64,000 bases of DNA from Phyllostachys edulis (GCA_036346405.1 CM070554.1:43981058-44045057), one strand, 5' to 3'. Shown: positions 35,353-47,572, counted from the stretch's first letter. Notes: generated by a model not told the origin, from the letters alone. Program-made: numbers and translations.

Positions 35353-35939
35353 TCTAGCCCCCCAGCTTCAAGTGAAAATAACTTACTTGGGAAAGGAGCA
35401 ATAGATGATCTTACGACCATTAGCTGGTCATAGAGAGATGGTCGAAGGAGAAACTCTTCGACTAGTGTTTCATTTGACTAGGAATTGACTTGGTCAATAA
35501 GGTTGTAGGGAGACTTACGACTTACAAGGTGGTCGTAGGAGATCTTACGATCACATAGTAGTCGTAGTACTGTAATCGGGAGAGAAATTCTTTCCGATTG
35601 TTGTTGCTTTTTTTTACCAAAAAATGACTTGGTCAAGAAGGTAATTTTGCTTGAGGTGTGAAAACAGGCTCGATTCTCTCAAGCAAACAAATTTTAGAAT
35701 CTGAATCGACTCTCACAGACCTGTCTGTTGGAGCAGTTCCTGAAGCGGTGGCAACCGTTGGGTCGCCACATCTTTAACTCAAGCGTGTAGTTATAAATAC
35801 TTACCGGGGGTAAGACTTAGGTTTTTTACTTTTTCCCTAAATCGCTCCTACTATTCAAGCTTTTGAGTTCTTCACCGCTGACCAAATCGATCCCTCACCT
35901 CCGATCTTTTCAAATCCAAATCTCTGACCTTTTAGAGAG

Positions 35940-38900
35940 ATGGCTGGAACTAGTTCTCGATGGGCCGAATCGGAGATGGATGCGACCAAGATCAAGGCTT
36001 TGGTCGCCACTAAGAAGATCCTGAAGAAGAAGTTCGTGAAGTGGATCGAAGCTGCTGGGCAGCACTGGCCGTCAGGGGAGATTGGGCAAATTCCTGTCTT
36101 CCAGGCATTCTGTAAGTGTGGCCTTCGATTGCCTGCTCACCCTTTCCTCACACTTATACTCGAACACTTCCGGGTGGAGTTGGTGAACCTCGTTCCCAAT
36201 TCCATTACGATGTTGGGCGTGTTCGTGTACCTGTGCGAGGCCTACTTGGGGATTCCGGCCGACCTGGAGTTGTTCTAGTATTTCTATGGAATGACCAAGT
36301 CGACCGGAGTTGCTTGGTAGTCTGCGGCTTTGAAGCTCCTGACGGAAGTCGAAGGAGTACATTCAGATGTTTACCCGGTCGTCATGGCTGGGGTAGAAGA
36401 AGAAGTGGTTCTATTGGGAGATAACTAATGAGGACAGTCTCTCCTTCGCTGGGAAGTCGGCCGAGAAGATCTCTTGGGATTTGACTCCCAAAGATCTCGG
36501 CCGAATTGCCCCCTTTATTCAAGCCATTGTAGACTTGAAGGAAGAGGGGCTTACCGGATGGCACATGGTGAAAGATTTCATCACGCGCTACATCAGCCCT
36601 CTGAAGAAGAGGGCTCATCCGATGTGGAGGTACTCGGGGCCGCAAGACCCGACCAGGGACTACGATGAGGGTAAGTAAACTTCCAGCTTTAGCCTTCTTT
36701 TTGTTGGTTTTGATTTTGGCTTATTGGAAGTTTTATTTGTTCTTGCAGACCTCCCACAAGAGGAAGTTGACGCTCGGGTCAAGCTGAGAACCCCCCGCCA
36801 TCGAACGCGGCGGTTTCTCAAATCCTGGCGGTCCTGTCTCCAGAGGACAAGGTGAAGCGCCTAAAGGTAATCAGGAGCTGATTTCATCTTTAGGACTTTG
36901 CAGTCGTAGAAAGACTTACGACTGGGTACTGGTCGTAGAAAGGCTTATGATCAGGTACTGGTCGTGGAAAGGTTTATGACCAGGGGGTTGTTGTAGAAAA
37001 TCTTATGAAATAGCGATGGTCGTAGAAAAACTTACGACCATTTTGTAATATCTCTTTTTCCGATTCTTACAGAAAGTTGGCATGGAAAATCGTCAGGATG
37101 ACAAAGAGGTCGTTCTGATGGTTGTTGGTGTGGCAGTAGAGCAGTTTGATTCTCCCCTGGCCAAGCGGCATCGGCTCGTGCAAGTCGCCGACAAGGGAGG
37201 CGCAAGCTCGAGCACTTTTGACCTGACTAGGTCTTTTGCAAAATTTGTCATGGATTTGGTCAGTCAGAGCGAGAGGTTCTTGGAGGTCGGCGCTCGAGCC
37301 TCTCAAGCGCAAAGCCCCCAAGACCAAGATACTCTTTTATTACGATAATAAGACTTTCACAGTTTCTGCCTCTCGTGGCTTTGTCAAGCGACTAGAAAAG
37401 GAGAACTGAAAAAGTTTTATGTCTTTTAGAAGGAAACTAACTGCGCTAGCAAGATACACGTGGTCGAGGGCGTTGTTGCCTCGGTGGTCGAGACATGTCT
37501 CGATCACTCAGAGAGCTAGGAGGCTCAAGGGGCAGTCATGCTCGTTCAAGACCCATGACCAGACGTGGTCGTGGCCATTCCTCAACTCGAGTTTCGACTA
37601 GACGTGGTTGAGAAGAAGTCGAAAAAGTCTTCTTTGAGGAAGGTTTCTTCCAAATTCAAGATCAAGTCTGGTACAAGAAGGTATGTAGAAAGACAAAAGT
37701 ATAATAACAGCATTTACCTTTTGCTTTTTACCATCTAAGGTGTTTCCCTTTTTTATGATCTTATCCCGGCTCCTTTAGTTATCAAGGATGTTCCTGCCAA
37801 GGAACCCACTGCCACCTCTTCAGCAGTTGAAGAAATGACTGTGGCGGTGGTCGAAGGATCGTCCGCCGTCCGAGTGGTGGAGGGTGCCGTTTTTGCTGAA
37901 GCGGCTACGACCATTGAGGTAGTCGTGGAGCCAGAAACAACTGCGACCACGGAAGTGGTCATAGAGGCCGATGTGAGGATGGCGCCTGATGCTGCGGAGG
38001 CATCAACCCTAGGCAGTGGGTTGTCAGGCCATCGCGCTGGGAAGGAAGTCGTCGCAGACGCTCCTCCCGATCCTCAAGGAGGATCTGGCGTTACCGAATC
38101 AAAAGATGAAGAATATGCCAACTTGTCTTCTAAGTTCTTCGGCCCGTCTCCCATCATGGGATCTTCTAACCCCAGACCTCGTGCTCGAGTTCCTCACCCT
38201 AACAATATTCCTGACAAAGGGGATGTCTTCGATGACGAGCGTCTCAAAAAGGTGTGGTGGGACCGAGTCCATGGGATCGACGAGCTGAAGAATCCCAGGA
38301 GGGTGTTGTCCTCATTTGCTCGAACGACCATGAATGTAAGTATCTATCATTCGGTATTTACATATGTCTTTTCTCGCTTCTCACTGCCTTTCTTTATGTA
38401 GAAAGCCTTGGAACAAATTGTTACTGTTGTTGAGTACAACAAACAACTTGTCGAGCTCCGATAGGATAAGGCGACGCTCTGTGAGCAAGCAGAGAGATGG
38501 TAAGTAACTAGCATTCGTAGTCGTTTTATATTTTGACCACTTATATAGTACTAACAGAGGTTGTTGTAGAAGAACTTACGACTAGGTATCGGTCATACGA
38601 AAACTTACGACCAGGTAATGTTGTAGAAAAACTTACGACTTGGTTCTGATAATAGGAGAACTTACGACCAGGGTGTTGTCGTAGAAAAACTTACGACAAG
38701 GATTCGGTCATAGAATAACTTACGACTGCTTGTTTTATGTTGATGTCTACTCTTTTCCTCTGTAGGTTTAAGAGCGACGAGAAGTCCTTAGCTGATTCGC
38801 TCGACTTTGAGAAAGCCGAGTCGAAAAAGCTAAGTGAGAAGAATAAAGACCTCCTGAATAAGCTTCAGGAGGCAAACTCTGCAATCCAAATATTGCAGGG

Positions 38901-39681
38901 ACAAATAAACAGTAAGTGCTACGCTTACGACTTTCCTTTCTTTTTCTAACTCTTATTCTTTTTCAGAAAAAGTGGTCGAAGTGGGGAAGCTTGAAACCGA
39001 GGTCAAAGAAAAGACCTTAGCTCTTAACAAGATTACCCGCATCGCTAAAGAAAAAGACCAAGAGGTTTAATCGTGGGAGGGGTGCCATATAAAGAACGCT
39101 GCCTCTCTCTAGGAGGGAGTCAAGAAGTTGGATTCTCGACTAGTTGGTAAGCAAATCTTTACCTGTGATCAGTTTCTTTTTCCTTTTGAGGTCATTTTAT
39201 CTGACTGGTCTTATTCTTTTCAAAGCAAGCAGTCGAAATAAAACGACTTCGTGAGGCTTCGACTCACGGTCAAGAGGAGATGAAGTCCTTGAATTTCAAC
39301 CTCCAAGACAACATTTCTCTTCTGAACAATGTACTCGGTGGGCTTCATGCTGAAGGAATTACTCCTCGTGAAGACACAATGATTGCCCACTCGAGTGCCA
39401 TTGGTAACCAAGTCGGAACTTTGCAGGAGTTGGTGACTATTCTGAAGATGAACCAAGTCGATTTGATAAAGAAAGCGGTCAAAGAGGGAATAAGTTTTGT
39501 TTTAGCAAAACTTAAAGCTCATGATCTCAGCCTTAATCTGCAACCCGTCATAGACAACTTCGACTGCTCTGAAGCAGAAGCAGAGCAGTTAATGGCGGAG
39601 ATGCAGCCGATCGTCGAGGAAGTCATGGAGGATATGCAAATAAGATCCCCCTGTCAGAATAGTCTGTACTTGGATCTGTAA
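35940..39681 (+). pseudogene. Antisense extra gene of Gypsy element (Transposase_28-like domain, coiled coils)
   Basis: From ATG 35940 (MAGTSSRWAESEMDATKIK) the first exon shows the putative gypsy-type transposon (Transposase_28) pattern: FCKCGLRLPAHPFLTLILEH, LVNLVPNSITMLGVFVYLCE, AYLGIPADLELF. A TAG at 36276 and frame changes interrupt it before YFYGMTKS, IAPFIQAIVDLKEEGL and PMWRYSGPQDPTRDYDEGK. Further exons follow: from 36750 (LPQEEVDARV), 37071-37350, 37780-38335, 38401-38499, 38766-38911 (long coiled coil, LSEKNKDLLNKLQEANSAI), 38967-39148 and 39228-39681 (coiled coil to NSLYLDL). Most joins show GTAAGT-type donors and CAG/TAG acceptors. It lies between pol and the 3' LTR of the Gypsy element but on the opposite strand. 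The biochemical role of this family is unknown. Several stops make this copy non-functional. Confidence 0.8.
36869..37070. repeat. Hairpin repeats filling an intron of the antisense gene
   Basis: Five copies of the roughly 24-bp palindrome (for example GTCGTAGAAAGACTTACGAC at 36904) occupy the intron between GTAATC near 36869 and TTACAG near 37070. A further six copies fill the intron 38500-38765 (38560-38725). Confidence 0.8.
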
Positions 39682-39700
39682 AGACAAGTTTTTTTGTTGT

Positions 39701-39702
<2 letters not shown>

Positions 39703-39778
<76 letters not shown>
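39703..39778. repeat. (AT)38 microsatellite
   Basis: Seventy-six bases of pure AT dinucleotide lie 22 bp after the stop codon of the antisense gene. A minus-strand ORF through it is a repeat artefact. Likely highly variable in length. Confidence 0.98.
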
Positions 39779-39780
<2 letters not shown>

Positions 39781-40020
39781 TTTCTTTTGCAAATCATCTT
39801 ATCGAGTAGTTAGTAACTCATAAGATAATGAATGAAAAAAAGTAAGACTAAGAATTGAAGTCAAATTAATAACTTTATTCTAGCCCCCGACTATTTGCTT
39901 GGTTTATTTAGATACACCAAGTAAATAGTGTGAAATTGGTTTTCTTAAAAAAAGAGAGGTTTAGCTAACTTGTAGTTTTTCGATCACGATTATCATGCAC
40001 TGGTCGAAAGAGTAAGAACA

Positions 40021-40600
40021 AGTCAACACTAGGAAGTTCCTTCTAGTGGGTAAGACCACGTATAGAGGGGAAATGCTTCGACTAGGTGATGTTACTATCT
40101 CCGATCAGATTAATCAAATCAAGAACGGTCAACTTGAGTTAGATAAACGTCTGGAGTGTCTTTTAAAAATTCGTTCAACTTTTTCCAGTGTACTCGGTAG
40201 GTTCACTCTAGTAGCAAGAGTTAGAAACATGACGACGCTAGGAAGTTCCTTCTAGTGGGCAGGAACACGTGCAGAGAGGAAAGTCTTTGACTAGGTGTTG
40301 CAACTTCCTCCGACCAGTTAAAACAAAGCGAGTTTACCAAAAGTAATCAAACAAATTTGAAAAGTGTACTCGGCTTAATTTATTTTTCAAAAATTAATGA
40401 AGAAATAAACTAAGGTACTAAGAGTCGGCCTGACATTATTTCGACCATTTTTTAAACCCAAGCTCTTTGTGTTGGCAGCAAAAAGGGAGGAACGAGTCGA
40501 CACTAGAAAGTTCCTTTTAGTGGGCGGGACCACGTGCAGAGAGGAAAGGCTTCGACTAGGTGATGTTACCATCCCTTCGACTAGTGTAAAGGTGAACTGG
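40021..40600. repeat. Three ~95-bp dispersed direct repeats between convergent genes
   Basis: Copies near 40021, 40231 and 40493 share CTAGGAAGTTCCTTCTAGTG, then ACCACGTGCAGAGAGGAAA, then CTTCGACTAGGTGATGTTAC. They lie in the 1.1-kb gap between the 3' ends of the antisense gene and pol, together with three hairpin-motif copies at 40605-40690. Confidence 0.85.
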
Positions 40601-40778
40601 GTACTGGTCATAGCATGTCTTACGACCAGTGTATTGTCGTAGAAAAGCTTACGACTAGGAACTGGTCGTAGGCGGACCTTCGACCAGGGTATGGTTGAAA
40701 AAATTGTCAAAGCTCTACTCAAAGTACGATAATAAAGATGGAAAGAACCTGATGCTTTATTGTAGTGTTGGTCGATTA

Positions 40779-43700
40779 CACATAGAATTTGCGTAACTGG
40801 TCGATGTTCCAAGAATTAGAGAGAATTCGACCGTCTTCCATTGCCAGTCGTACCGAACCTAGTCGCACAACTTCGACCACTGTGTGAGGACCTTCCCACT
40901 TGGGGGAAAGTTTGTTCCGATTAGACTGGGATTGCATTTTCATCAATACCAAGTCACCTACAGCAAGGCTGCGAGATTGGACCTTATGATCGTAGTATTT
41001 ACGCAGGGCTTGCTGGTAAGCTACTGAACGGATTAAGGCTTGATTCCTCTTCTTTTCGAGCAGGTTAGTGTCATCCGCTTGAAGTTGTTCTTGGGCTGAG
41101 TTGTTGAAACTCTCGACCCTTGTTGACCTGATCTTTAGTTCTGGAGGAAGCATGGCTTCATCTTCAAAACTAGGAAAAAGGTGTTTAACTCAGAAGTTCG
41201 ATTAGCGATCGTCTGAATCGCTCATATCTCGAGGGTAATTCTTGTACCTAAGCCCCCGAGCGCTTAACAAGCTGCTCGAAGACTCGAGTCTTAATTCCCT
41301 GCATTATTTGGCCATTTGCTCGTTCGACTGCCCCATTGCTTTGGGGATGGACAACAGAGGCGTAACACAGCTTGGTGCCCAACTCGTCGCAAAATTCTTG
41401 GAATTTTGCGCTAAATAATTATTTACATTTATATGTGATTATTCGACTTGGGACCCCAAACCGAGTGATCACGCTTTTCATCATGAACCATTTTGCTGCT
41501 TTCGTTGTTATCCCAGTCACAGGTTCGGCTTCGATCCATTTTGTGAACGTATCAATAGCCACAAAAAGGAACTCAAAATCTCCTGGAGCCTTTGGGAACG
41601 GTCTTAGGATGTCAAGACCCCAGGTAGCAAAAGGCCAAGATAGAGGGATTGTTTGTAATGCCTGAGCTGGTTGGTGTATTTGCCTGCTATGAAACTAGCA
41701 TTATACACATTTTAACCAACTCTTTGGCATCGTAGAGAGCTGTTGGCCAGTAATATCCTTGTCGAAAGGTTTTTCCGACCAACGTTCTGTGAAAAGCATG
41801 AGTTCCACAGATACCCCCATGTATGTTGTGAAGGAGGTTTAGTCCTTCTTTCTACGATATGCATCGCATGAGTACTCCTTGAGTGCTTCGTTTGTAGAGG
41901 ACTCCTTTGACCAAAGTATACATTTTGGCCTTTCGAGATAAACGATCCGCCTCGAGTTCATCGTCGGGTATGGAACCCGTCTGAAGATACTCATAGATGG
42001 GATGCATCCAGATATCTTTGTATTCTAGAGAAGTTGTCTCAATAGGAGGTGTCTCTGGTGTTTCAACCAAAGATGACTTCTGGAGTTGTTCCAGGAATAC
42101 TCCTTTTGGTACTTGCGACCAGGAAGAAGCTATTCGAGCAAGCTGGTCCGCGAGGAAATTATCCTTTCGAGTGATGAATTGTACCTCGAAACCGAAAAAA
42201 TGCTTTTCAAGCTTTCTAACATTCGATAAGTACCGAGACATAGTCGGATTAGAGCACTGGTACTCTTTTCTGACTTGATTCACGACTAGTTGAGAGTCTC
42301 CTCTCACGAGTAGTTGTCGAATCGCGAGTGCTTTCGCAGCTCGTATGCTTCCACATTATTAGTGGCCTAAAAGTTTAGTTGAATGGCATACTTTAAGGTC
42401 TCTTCATTAGGAGATTCCAAGACCACCCCAGTCCCCAAGCCACTTAAAATAAGTGACCCGTCAAAGTACATCGTCCACTAGTCGTGGAAATCGTACTAGG
42501 GATCCTGAACAGGTTCAGAATTTGTCCATTCGGCGACAAAGTCTGCCAAGATATGGGATTTAATGGCCGTTCAGGGCACGAAATGGAGGTTGAACTCCCC
42601 AAGTTCTACTGACCATTTAGACATACGTCCCGCTACTTCCCTATTCTAGAGGATCACTACTAAGGAAAACTCAGACAACACAATTATCTTGTGCGTTTGA
42701 AAATAATGTCGCAGTTTCCTCGAAGACATGAGGAGGGCATAGAGAAGTTTTTGGACATGAGGGTAATGCTCCTTAGGCCCGTACAAAACTTCAGTTATGT
42801 AGTAAACTGGTCGTTGGATGTTTACACGCTCTACAACCAGTACTGCGCTTACTTCCTGTGGCATGGCAGCTAGATAAATTAAGAGCGTCTCTTCTGGTTT
42901 TGGGGAAACCAAAACAGGAGCACTCGTAAGATATCTCTTAACATCCTCAAAGGCAGCGGTTGCCTCTTTCGACCACTCGAAACCCCCGTGCTTCCTTAGA
43001 AGTTTGAAGGAAGGTAGTCCTTTTTCTCCCAATCGTGCAATGAAACGACTTAAAACCGCCATACACCCTGTGAATTTTTGGACTTCTTTCTTTGTGGTTG
43101 GAGGGCGCATTTGCACGATGGCCTTTACCTTTTCGGGGTTTGCTTCGATCTCTCGTACAGAGACCAGGAATCCAAACAGTTTTTCCGAAGGGACTCTAAA
43201 CACACACTTCTCAGGATTGAGTTTCAAGCAGTGTTTTCTGATGTTGTTGAATGTCTCCTACAAGTCTGAAACATGATTAAGTTGTTTGATGCTTTCTACG
43301 ATTAGATCATCAACATAGGTTTTCAAATTTCGGCCTAACTAAGGTGAAAAAGTTGATTGCATCAAGCGTTGAAAAGAAGCGTCATCATTTTTCAGACCAA
43401 ATGCCATTTTGACGTAATAAAATGTACCAAATGGAGTAATAAATGCGGTCTTTTATTCATCTTCTAGACATATATTAATCTGATAGTAGCCAGAATATGC
43501 ATCTAGAAAACTTAATGTTTCGCAACCAGCAGTAGAGTCAACTAACTGATCGATACGAGGTAAAGGGAAATCATCTTTTGGACAAGCTTTATTAAGATTA
43601 GTGAAGTCTACACACATTCACCACTTGCTATTAGACTTCCTAACCATTACAGGGTTGGCCAACCACTCTGGGTGGTTGACTTCTCTTATAAAGCCTGCTT

Positions 43701-45370
43701 TAAGTAGCTTGTTCAATTATGACCTTATTACATCTCGTTGATCATGGGCAAATCTCTATAATTTTTGTTTTACGGGTACTTTGTCAGGTCGTAGAGCTAA
43801 CCTGTGCTCAATTACTTCCTTGGGGACTCCGGGCATGTCGGATGCTTACCACGCGAAGACATCTGCGTTTGTCCAGAGGAAAACAATGAGGGCGTCTTCC
43901 TATTTGGGGTCGGAAGTATCCCCGATGTGAACAGTCTTTGAGGGCTCCTTCAGATCCAGGGGAACCTCTCTGACTTGGTTGTTCGGTTTAGGTACAGCTT
44001 TAGGCTTCGACTGCTTTGTCGAAGGTTGCCCGTTTTCTTCCGAGTTGGCATTTGACCAAGCATCTCGAGGGATCAACGGTCACACATATGTGCCATCTTC
44101 TTATCACAGTGAATTATGATTACTCCTTTGGGACCTAGCATCTTAAGACATTGATACCCATAATGAGTTGCCATTAAGAATTTTGCCAAAGCTGGTCGTC
44201 CGAGTATGGCGTTATATGCCGTATCGAAATCGACCACATCAAAGGAGATGTTCTCCGTCCTAAAATTACTTGGTGAACCAAATGTTAAAGGAAGAGAAAC
44301 TTGACCAATGGGTTTGGCCGAAGACCCCGGTACGATACCATGAAAAGAGTATCGTATCGGTCTTACCTTGGTCCTGGGTACTTGCATCTCGTCCAAGGTA
44401 CTCGTAAACAGAATGTTTAACGAGCTACCACCATCAATCAATACTCGATTTACTTGACAGTTGTTGATGGTGGGTTTGACCACTATCGGAAAGCGATCTG
44501 GTCGAGTGGAAGGGATCGGGCAGTCAACCTTCTCAAAAGAGATGGTGACTTCCGACCACTTTGGTATCTTATTGACAAGAGGAGGGTCAATGGAGTTTAC
44601 CTCACGTTCGACTGCCTTAAGCTGTCACTTTTACTCGTATGCCGATGATCCCCCAAAGATGTGGTCGATGGTGTGTTCAGGATCTTGAAACAGCATCTCC
44701 TCGTTGTCGTCCGACTATGTACGACCACTGGCTTGCCCCTACCTCTTTGAGGGCAGGAAGTGGTCCTTTACCATTATAGTAGTCCTCGAGTTTTCGTTGA
44801 AAAACTCGGCAGTTGCGAAGGTCATGTCCTTACTTTTTATGGAAAGGGCACCACCTAGGCTTATCAGTCTTCCGTTCAGGGCGCTTACATTTGCCTCGAT
44901 CGAAGTATTGTTTGGAACTTCATAGTTCCTTATCGCTTACGACCAGGACCACCTTAGGACCGTCGGCTTGAGACTTTTGGCCCTTCGCCTTATTCTTGAA
45001 TTTCTTGGCCTTTTCTTGTCCTTCTTCTTGCTACTTTCGTCGGCCTCTTGAGGATGCTTGTCATCTCGATTGATGATTTTGGTCCACTCGACTACTTCAG
45101 CAGCAGTCGCATACCGATCAGCCATCTCGAAGATTTCAACGACCGTAGCCGGAGGATTCAAAGCAATATCTTCTGTGATTCTTCTGCTAGGGACTCCTTG
45201 CTTGAAGGCTTTGATAACAGATGAGTCAGAAACCTCAGGAATATATGCTTACCACTTTACTCTTGCTAGCGGCAGGACTTGTTGATACATTTGGATGGAC
45301 TCGTTGAGGATGAGATCACAGACATTCTAGGGAAGCTCTGCGCCTTTATCATGTTAGATATCGTTGACGA
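40779..45370 (-). pseudogene. Gypsy gag-pol polyprotein, decayed, 5'-truncated
   Basis: Read right to left on the minus strand. Gag remnant (FEMADRYATAAEVVEWTKI, 45161-44937) with a zinc-knuckle-like WCPFHK stretch near 44830. Aspartic protease (VNRVLIDGGSSLNILF, NAILGRPALAKF, 44483-44073). Reverse transcriptase from about 43850; the YVDD box is intact at 43306-43317; connection and RNase H N-terminal part 43227-42646. A second RNase H-like part (GDSQLVVNQV, FLADQLARIAS, 42307-41852). Integrase zinc region and core, heavily broken, 41850-41200. Integrase C-terminus (YYDHKVQSRSLAVGDLVLMK, PKWEGPHTVVEV) ends at 40776-40778. The protease-RT-RNase H-integrase order identifies Gypsy. Many stops and frame changes; non-functional. 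Confidence 0.88.
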
Positions 45371-45404
45371 CAATGGAGATTTTCACTCCGTTGCCGACCC
45401 AAAG

Positions 45405-45640
45405 CATCACCCCGCCGAAACCTCTCAACCACCTGCAAACAATTGACTCAATTGTAATCCAATTGTAACTATAGCGACAATACTTGAACAAATGCGATCT
45501 TTTGTAATTTATTTTGAGTAATGATCATTTTGAGTTTATTAACAATTGATTATCTGTGATGTATCTGTTTTTGTGCATGCTTGTTTTCAGAGGGCATATC
45601 TAGCAATTCCTGAGGCTAGCTAAAAAAACAGCAAAAATAT
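45405..45640. other. AT-rich spacer of unclear origin
   Basis: No retroelement domain is readable after about 45400. This stretch may be the left part of the palindromic element or of the truncated Copia leader. Nothing firm. Confidence 0.35.
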
Positions 45641-45645
45641 AGTTA

Positions 45646-46036
45646 GGATGATGAACTATCACAGACGGTTTTTTGTTGAAACCGTCTGTGAAGGCTAGTA
45701 TCACAGACAGTTTCCATTAAAAACCGTCTATGATACGTAGCATATCATAGACAGGTCTATTTAAGAACCGTATGTGATACAGAAATATCACAGACGGTTC
45801 TTAAATAGACCCGTCTGTGATATTCTACGATCACGACGGTTTTAATGGAAATCGCTCAGATACTAGCCTTCACAGCATTTGCTTCAATAAAAACCGCTCG
45901 TGATAGTGAGTATCACAGACGATTTTGAACCGTATGTGATAATCGCTTGTTATCACAGCATTTAACAAATATAGATGGTTCTAAAGCCGTGCGTGATGAC
46001 GGTTCCAACCGCTCGTGATGAGGTGTTCCCTAGTTG
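45646..46036. mobile_element. Palindromic element with ATCACAGACGGTT repeats (CACTA-like remnant)
   Basis: Arms 45646-45778 and 45782-45917 are reverse complements over about 130 bp (GAAGGCTAGTATC left, GATACTAGCCTTC right; TCTATTTAAGAACCG left, CGGTTCTTAAATAGA right). Within them ATCACAGACGGTT-type words occur in both orientations, resembling subterminal repeats of grass CACTA elements. The right edge reads CCCTAGTTGTG, close to a CACTA terminus (TAGTG). It abuts the Copia 5' LTR, whose first ~18 bases are missing. Confidence 0.65.
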
Positions 46037-46270
46037 TGCAAGCAGGCAGGTCTGGTCCACGATGGGCTCCTCATCCACCCTGTAGACTATATAAAGGGGG
46101 ACCTCAAACCATTGTACGCACCTTTTGAGAAGAGAAATAAAGAGAAGAAAGAAGCCCCCCTACATCTCTGTATTCAATCCACTATTCTGTTCTTGATTGT
46201 CCTGTGTGAATCGACTTCCATCTATGGGGTGATCGTTTGGACTGGACTCGCCAACGATGGTTCCTCAACA
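46037..46270 (+). repeat. Copia 5' LTR, left end missing
   Basis: A TATA box TATATAAA lies at 46088-46095, polyadenylation-like AATAAA at 46136-46141, and the end is TTCCTCAACA. Compared with the 3' LTR it lacks the first ~18 bases (TGTTAAGAAACCGGGCA), being joined instead to the palindromic element. Confidence 0.85.
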
Positions 46271-47572
46271 CGTTATCAGCATGACTACGCTCTCCGATAT
46301 GCATGGATTGAGAAGGTAATCATTGAGAACGATGCTCGTAAATCAAATCACTTTTCTAGATTGTTTTCAATTCCACAATTGTTGGTTTCTAGATTGTTTT
46401 ATCCTACGGTGCAAATCCGCTCTAATCTACCGCGAGCCAACTTGAAGTCGCCGACATAATGCCAATCGGTAGATTGCATGAAAGAGTAGATGATGATTGT
46501 ACTGTGGATTGCAAATCCGCTCTAATCTACCGCGAGCTGACTTGAAGTTGTCGGCCAAGCCGATCGTTGGGTTGCATGAAAGAGCAGATGACGATTGCAC
46601 AGTAGATTGTACATCTCATTGCATGAATAGTACACATTTTTTCTCTCGTATGTGGTCATCGGCCGGCAAAGACTCCGCGCCATACAGAGTCGTGCCACCA
46701 CCGCCATCTCGCCCGACCTAGAGTCAGACGCATCACGCCGCCATCGGCTTGAAGCCGTCGCCTGGCCTCCACGCCACAAGATCGCGCTGCCCCTCCTGCC
46801 GACCACCACCTCACAAGCACGGCAAGCACTCAAGATCTTCGCCTCCCACCCACCATGCATGTAGCACGCAGCTCCTCACGCCGCGCAGTGTTGATCTTTG
46901 TCGACCCTCGCCGGCCGACCGTGTCGCCCCAAGACGGACCTCCCGACTGCTCATACTGACCGCTCCGAGCCGCTCCCCACAGACGGGCTCCACGCCACCA
47001 TGTGCGTGTCTGTGCCGCCCACAGGTTAGGGAAACCATACCCCCGCACACCTTTTTGCTCTAGCCATAATGGGCCAAGAAGGCCGGCCCAAGAAGGTCGG
47101 CCTAAATCTTTTTCGGAGAGAAAGAAAAAAACCAAAAGAAAAATATATAAATTTTGCAAAAAGGGCCCTTTGGATTCTGAAAATTACGGGGATACTTATG
47201 CGGATAAGGGAATTTTTTGCAGGAAGGCCCTCGGACTCTCTAAAAATTGCACGAAAAATTTCTCAGAATTGAAATTTAGCGGTTTAGCCCCTTGAAATTG
47301 CAGAATTCGCCAAAAATTCATATTCCAGTAGAAAAGGGCCTCATGAATTCAAAGTTTGAATCAATTTTAGCATTTGAAGCATGTTTATCTTTGTTATTAT
47401 TATTTCTATGCAATTTATGTATTGTATTTACTGTTTTTGATTATCTGTGATTGTTTATATTGCTTTTAATCACTAGAAAAAGCAGTAAATCATGAAAAAT
47501 ACAGAAACATTGTGGGAATTTTTACAACCATTTTATGCAAGTTACCAGCAGTAATCTTATAAACTCTTTTGC
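46271..47572 (+). other. Copia leader region between 5' LTR and gag
   Basis: The sequence holds a direct repeat (GCAAATCCGCTCTAATCTAC at 46411 and 46510 with CCGCGAG following), then a GC-rich stretch 46650-47050 and an AT-rich stretch to gag. ORFs here lack family motifs. This length is long for a Copia leader, so some may be inserted sequence. Confidence 0.5.

Larger units (their letters stand above)
34528..45400 (-). mobile_element. 5'-truncated Gypsy (Tat-type) element with opposite-strand extra gene
   Basis: The element is read on the minus strand. The LTR at 34528-35352 is its 3' LTR, because the bases next to it read GAAGCTGGGGGGCTAGA on the minus strand, a polypurine tract just before TGACGAGG. 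Further right are the plus-strand extra gene (35940-39681), a repeat-rich spacer and decayed gag-pol (40779-45370). The 5' LTR and gag N-terminus are absent: similarity stops near 45370-45400, before the palindromic element and Copia. Tat-lineage Gypsy elements are known to carry additional, often antisense, ORFs between pol and the 3' LTR. Confidence 0.82.

Noticed and set aside
39589..39792. Minus-strand ORF with an IY repeat
   Set aside because: Translation of the (AT)38 microsatellite.
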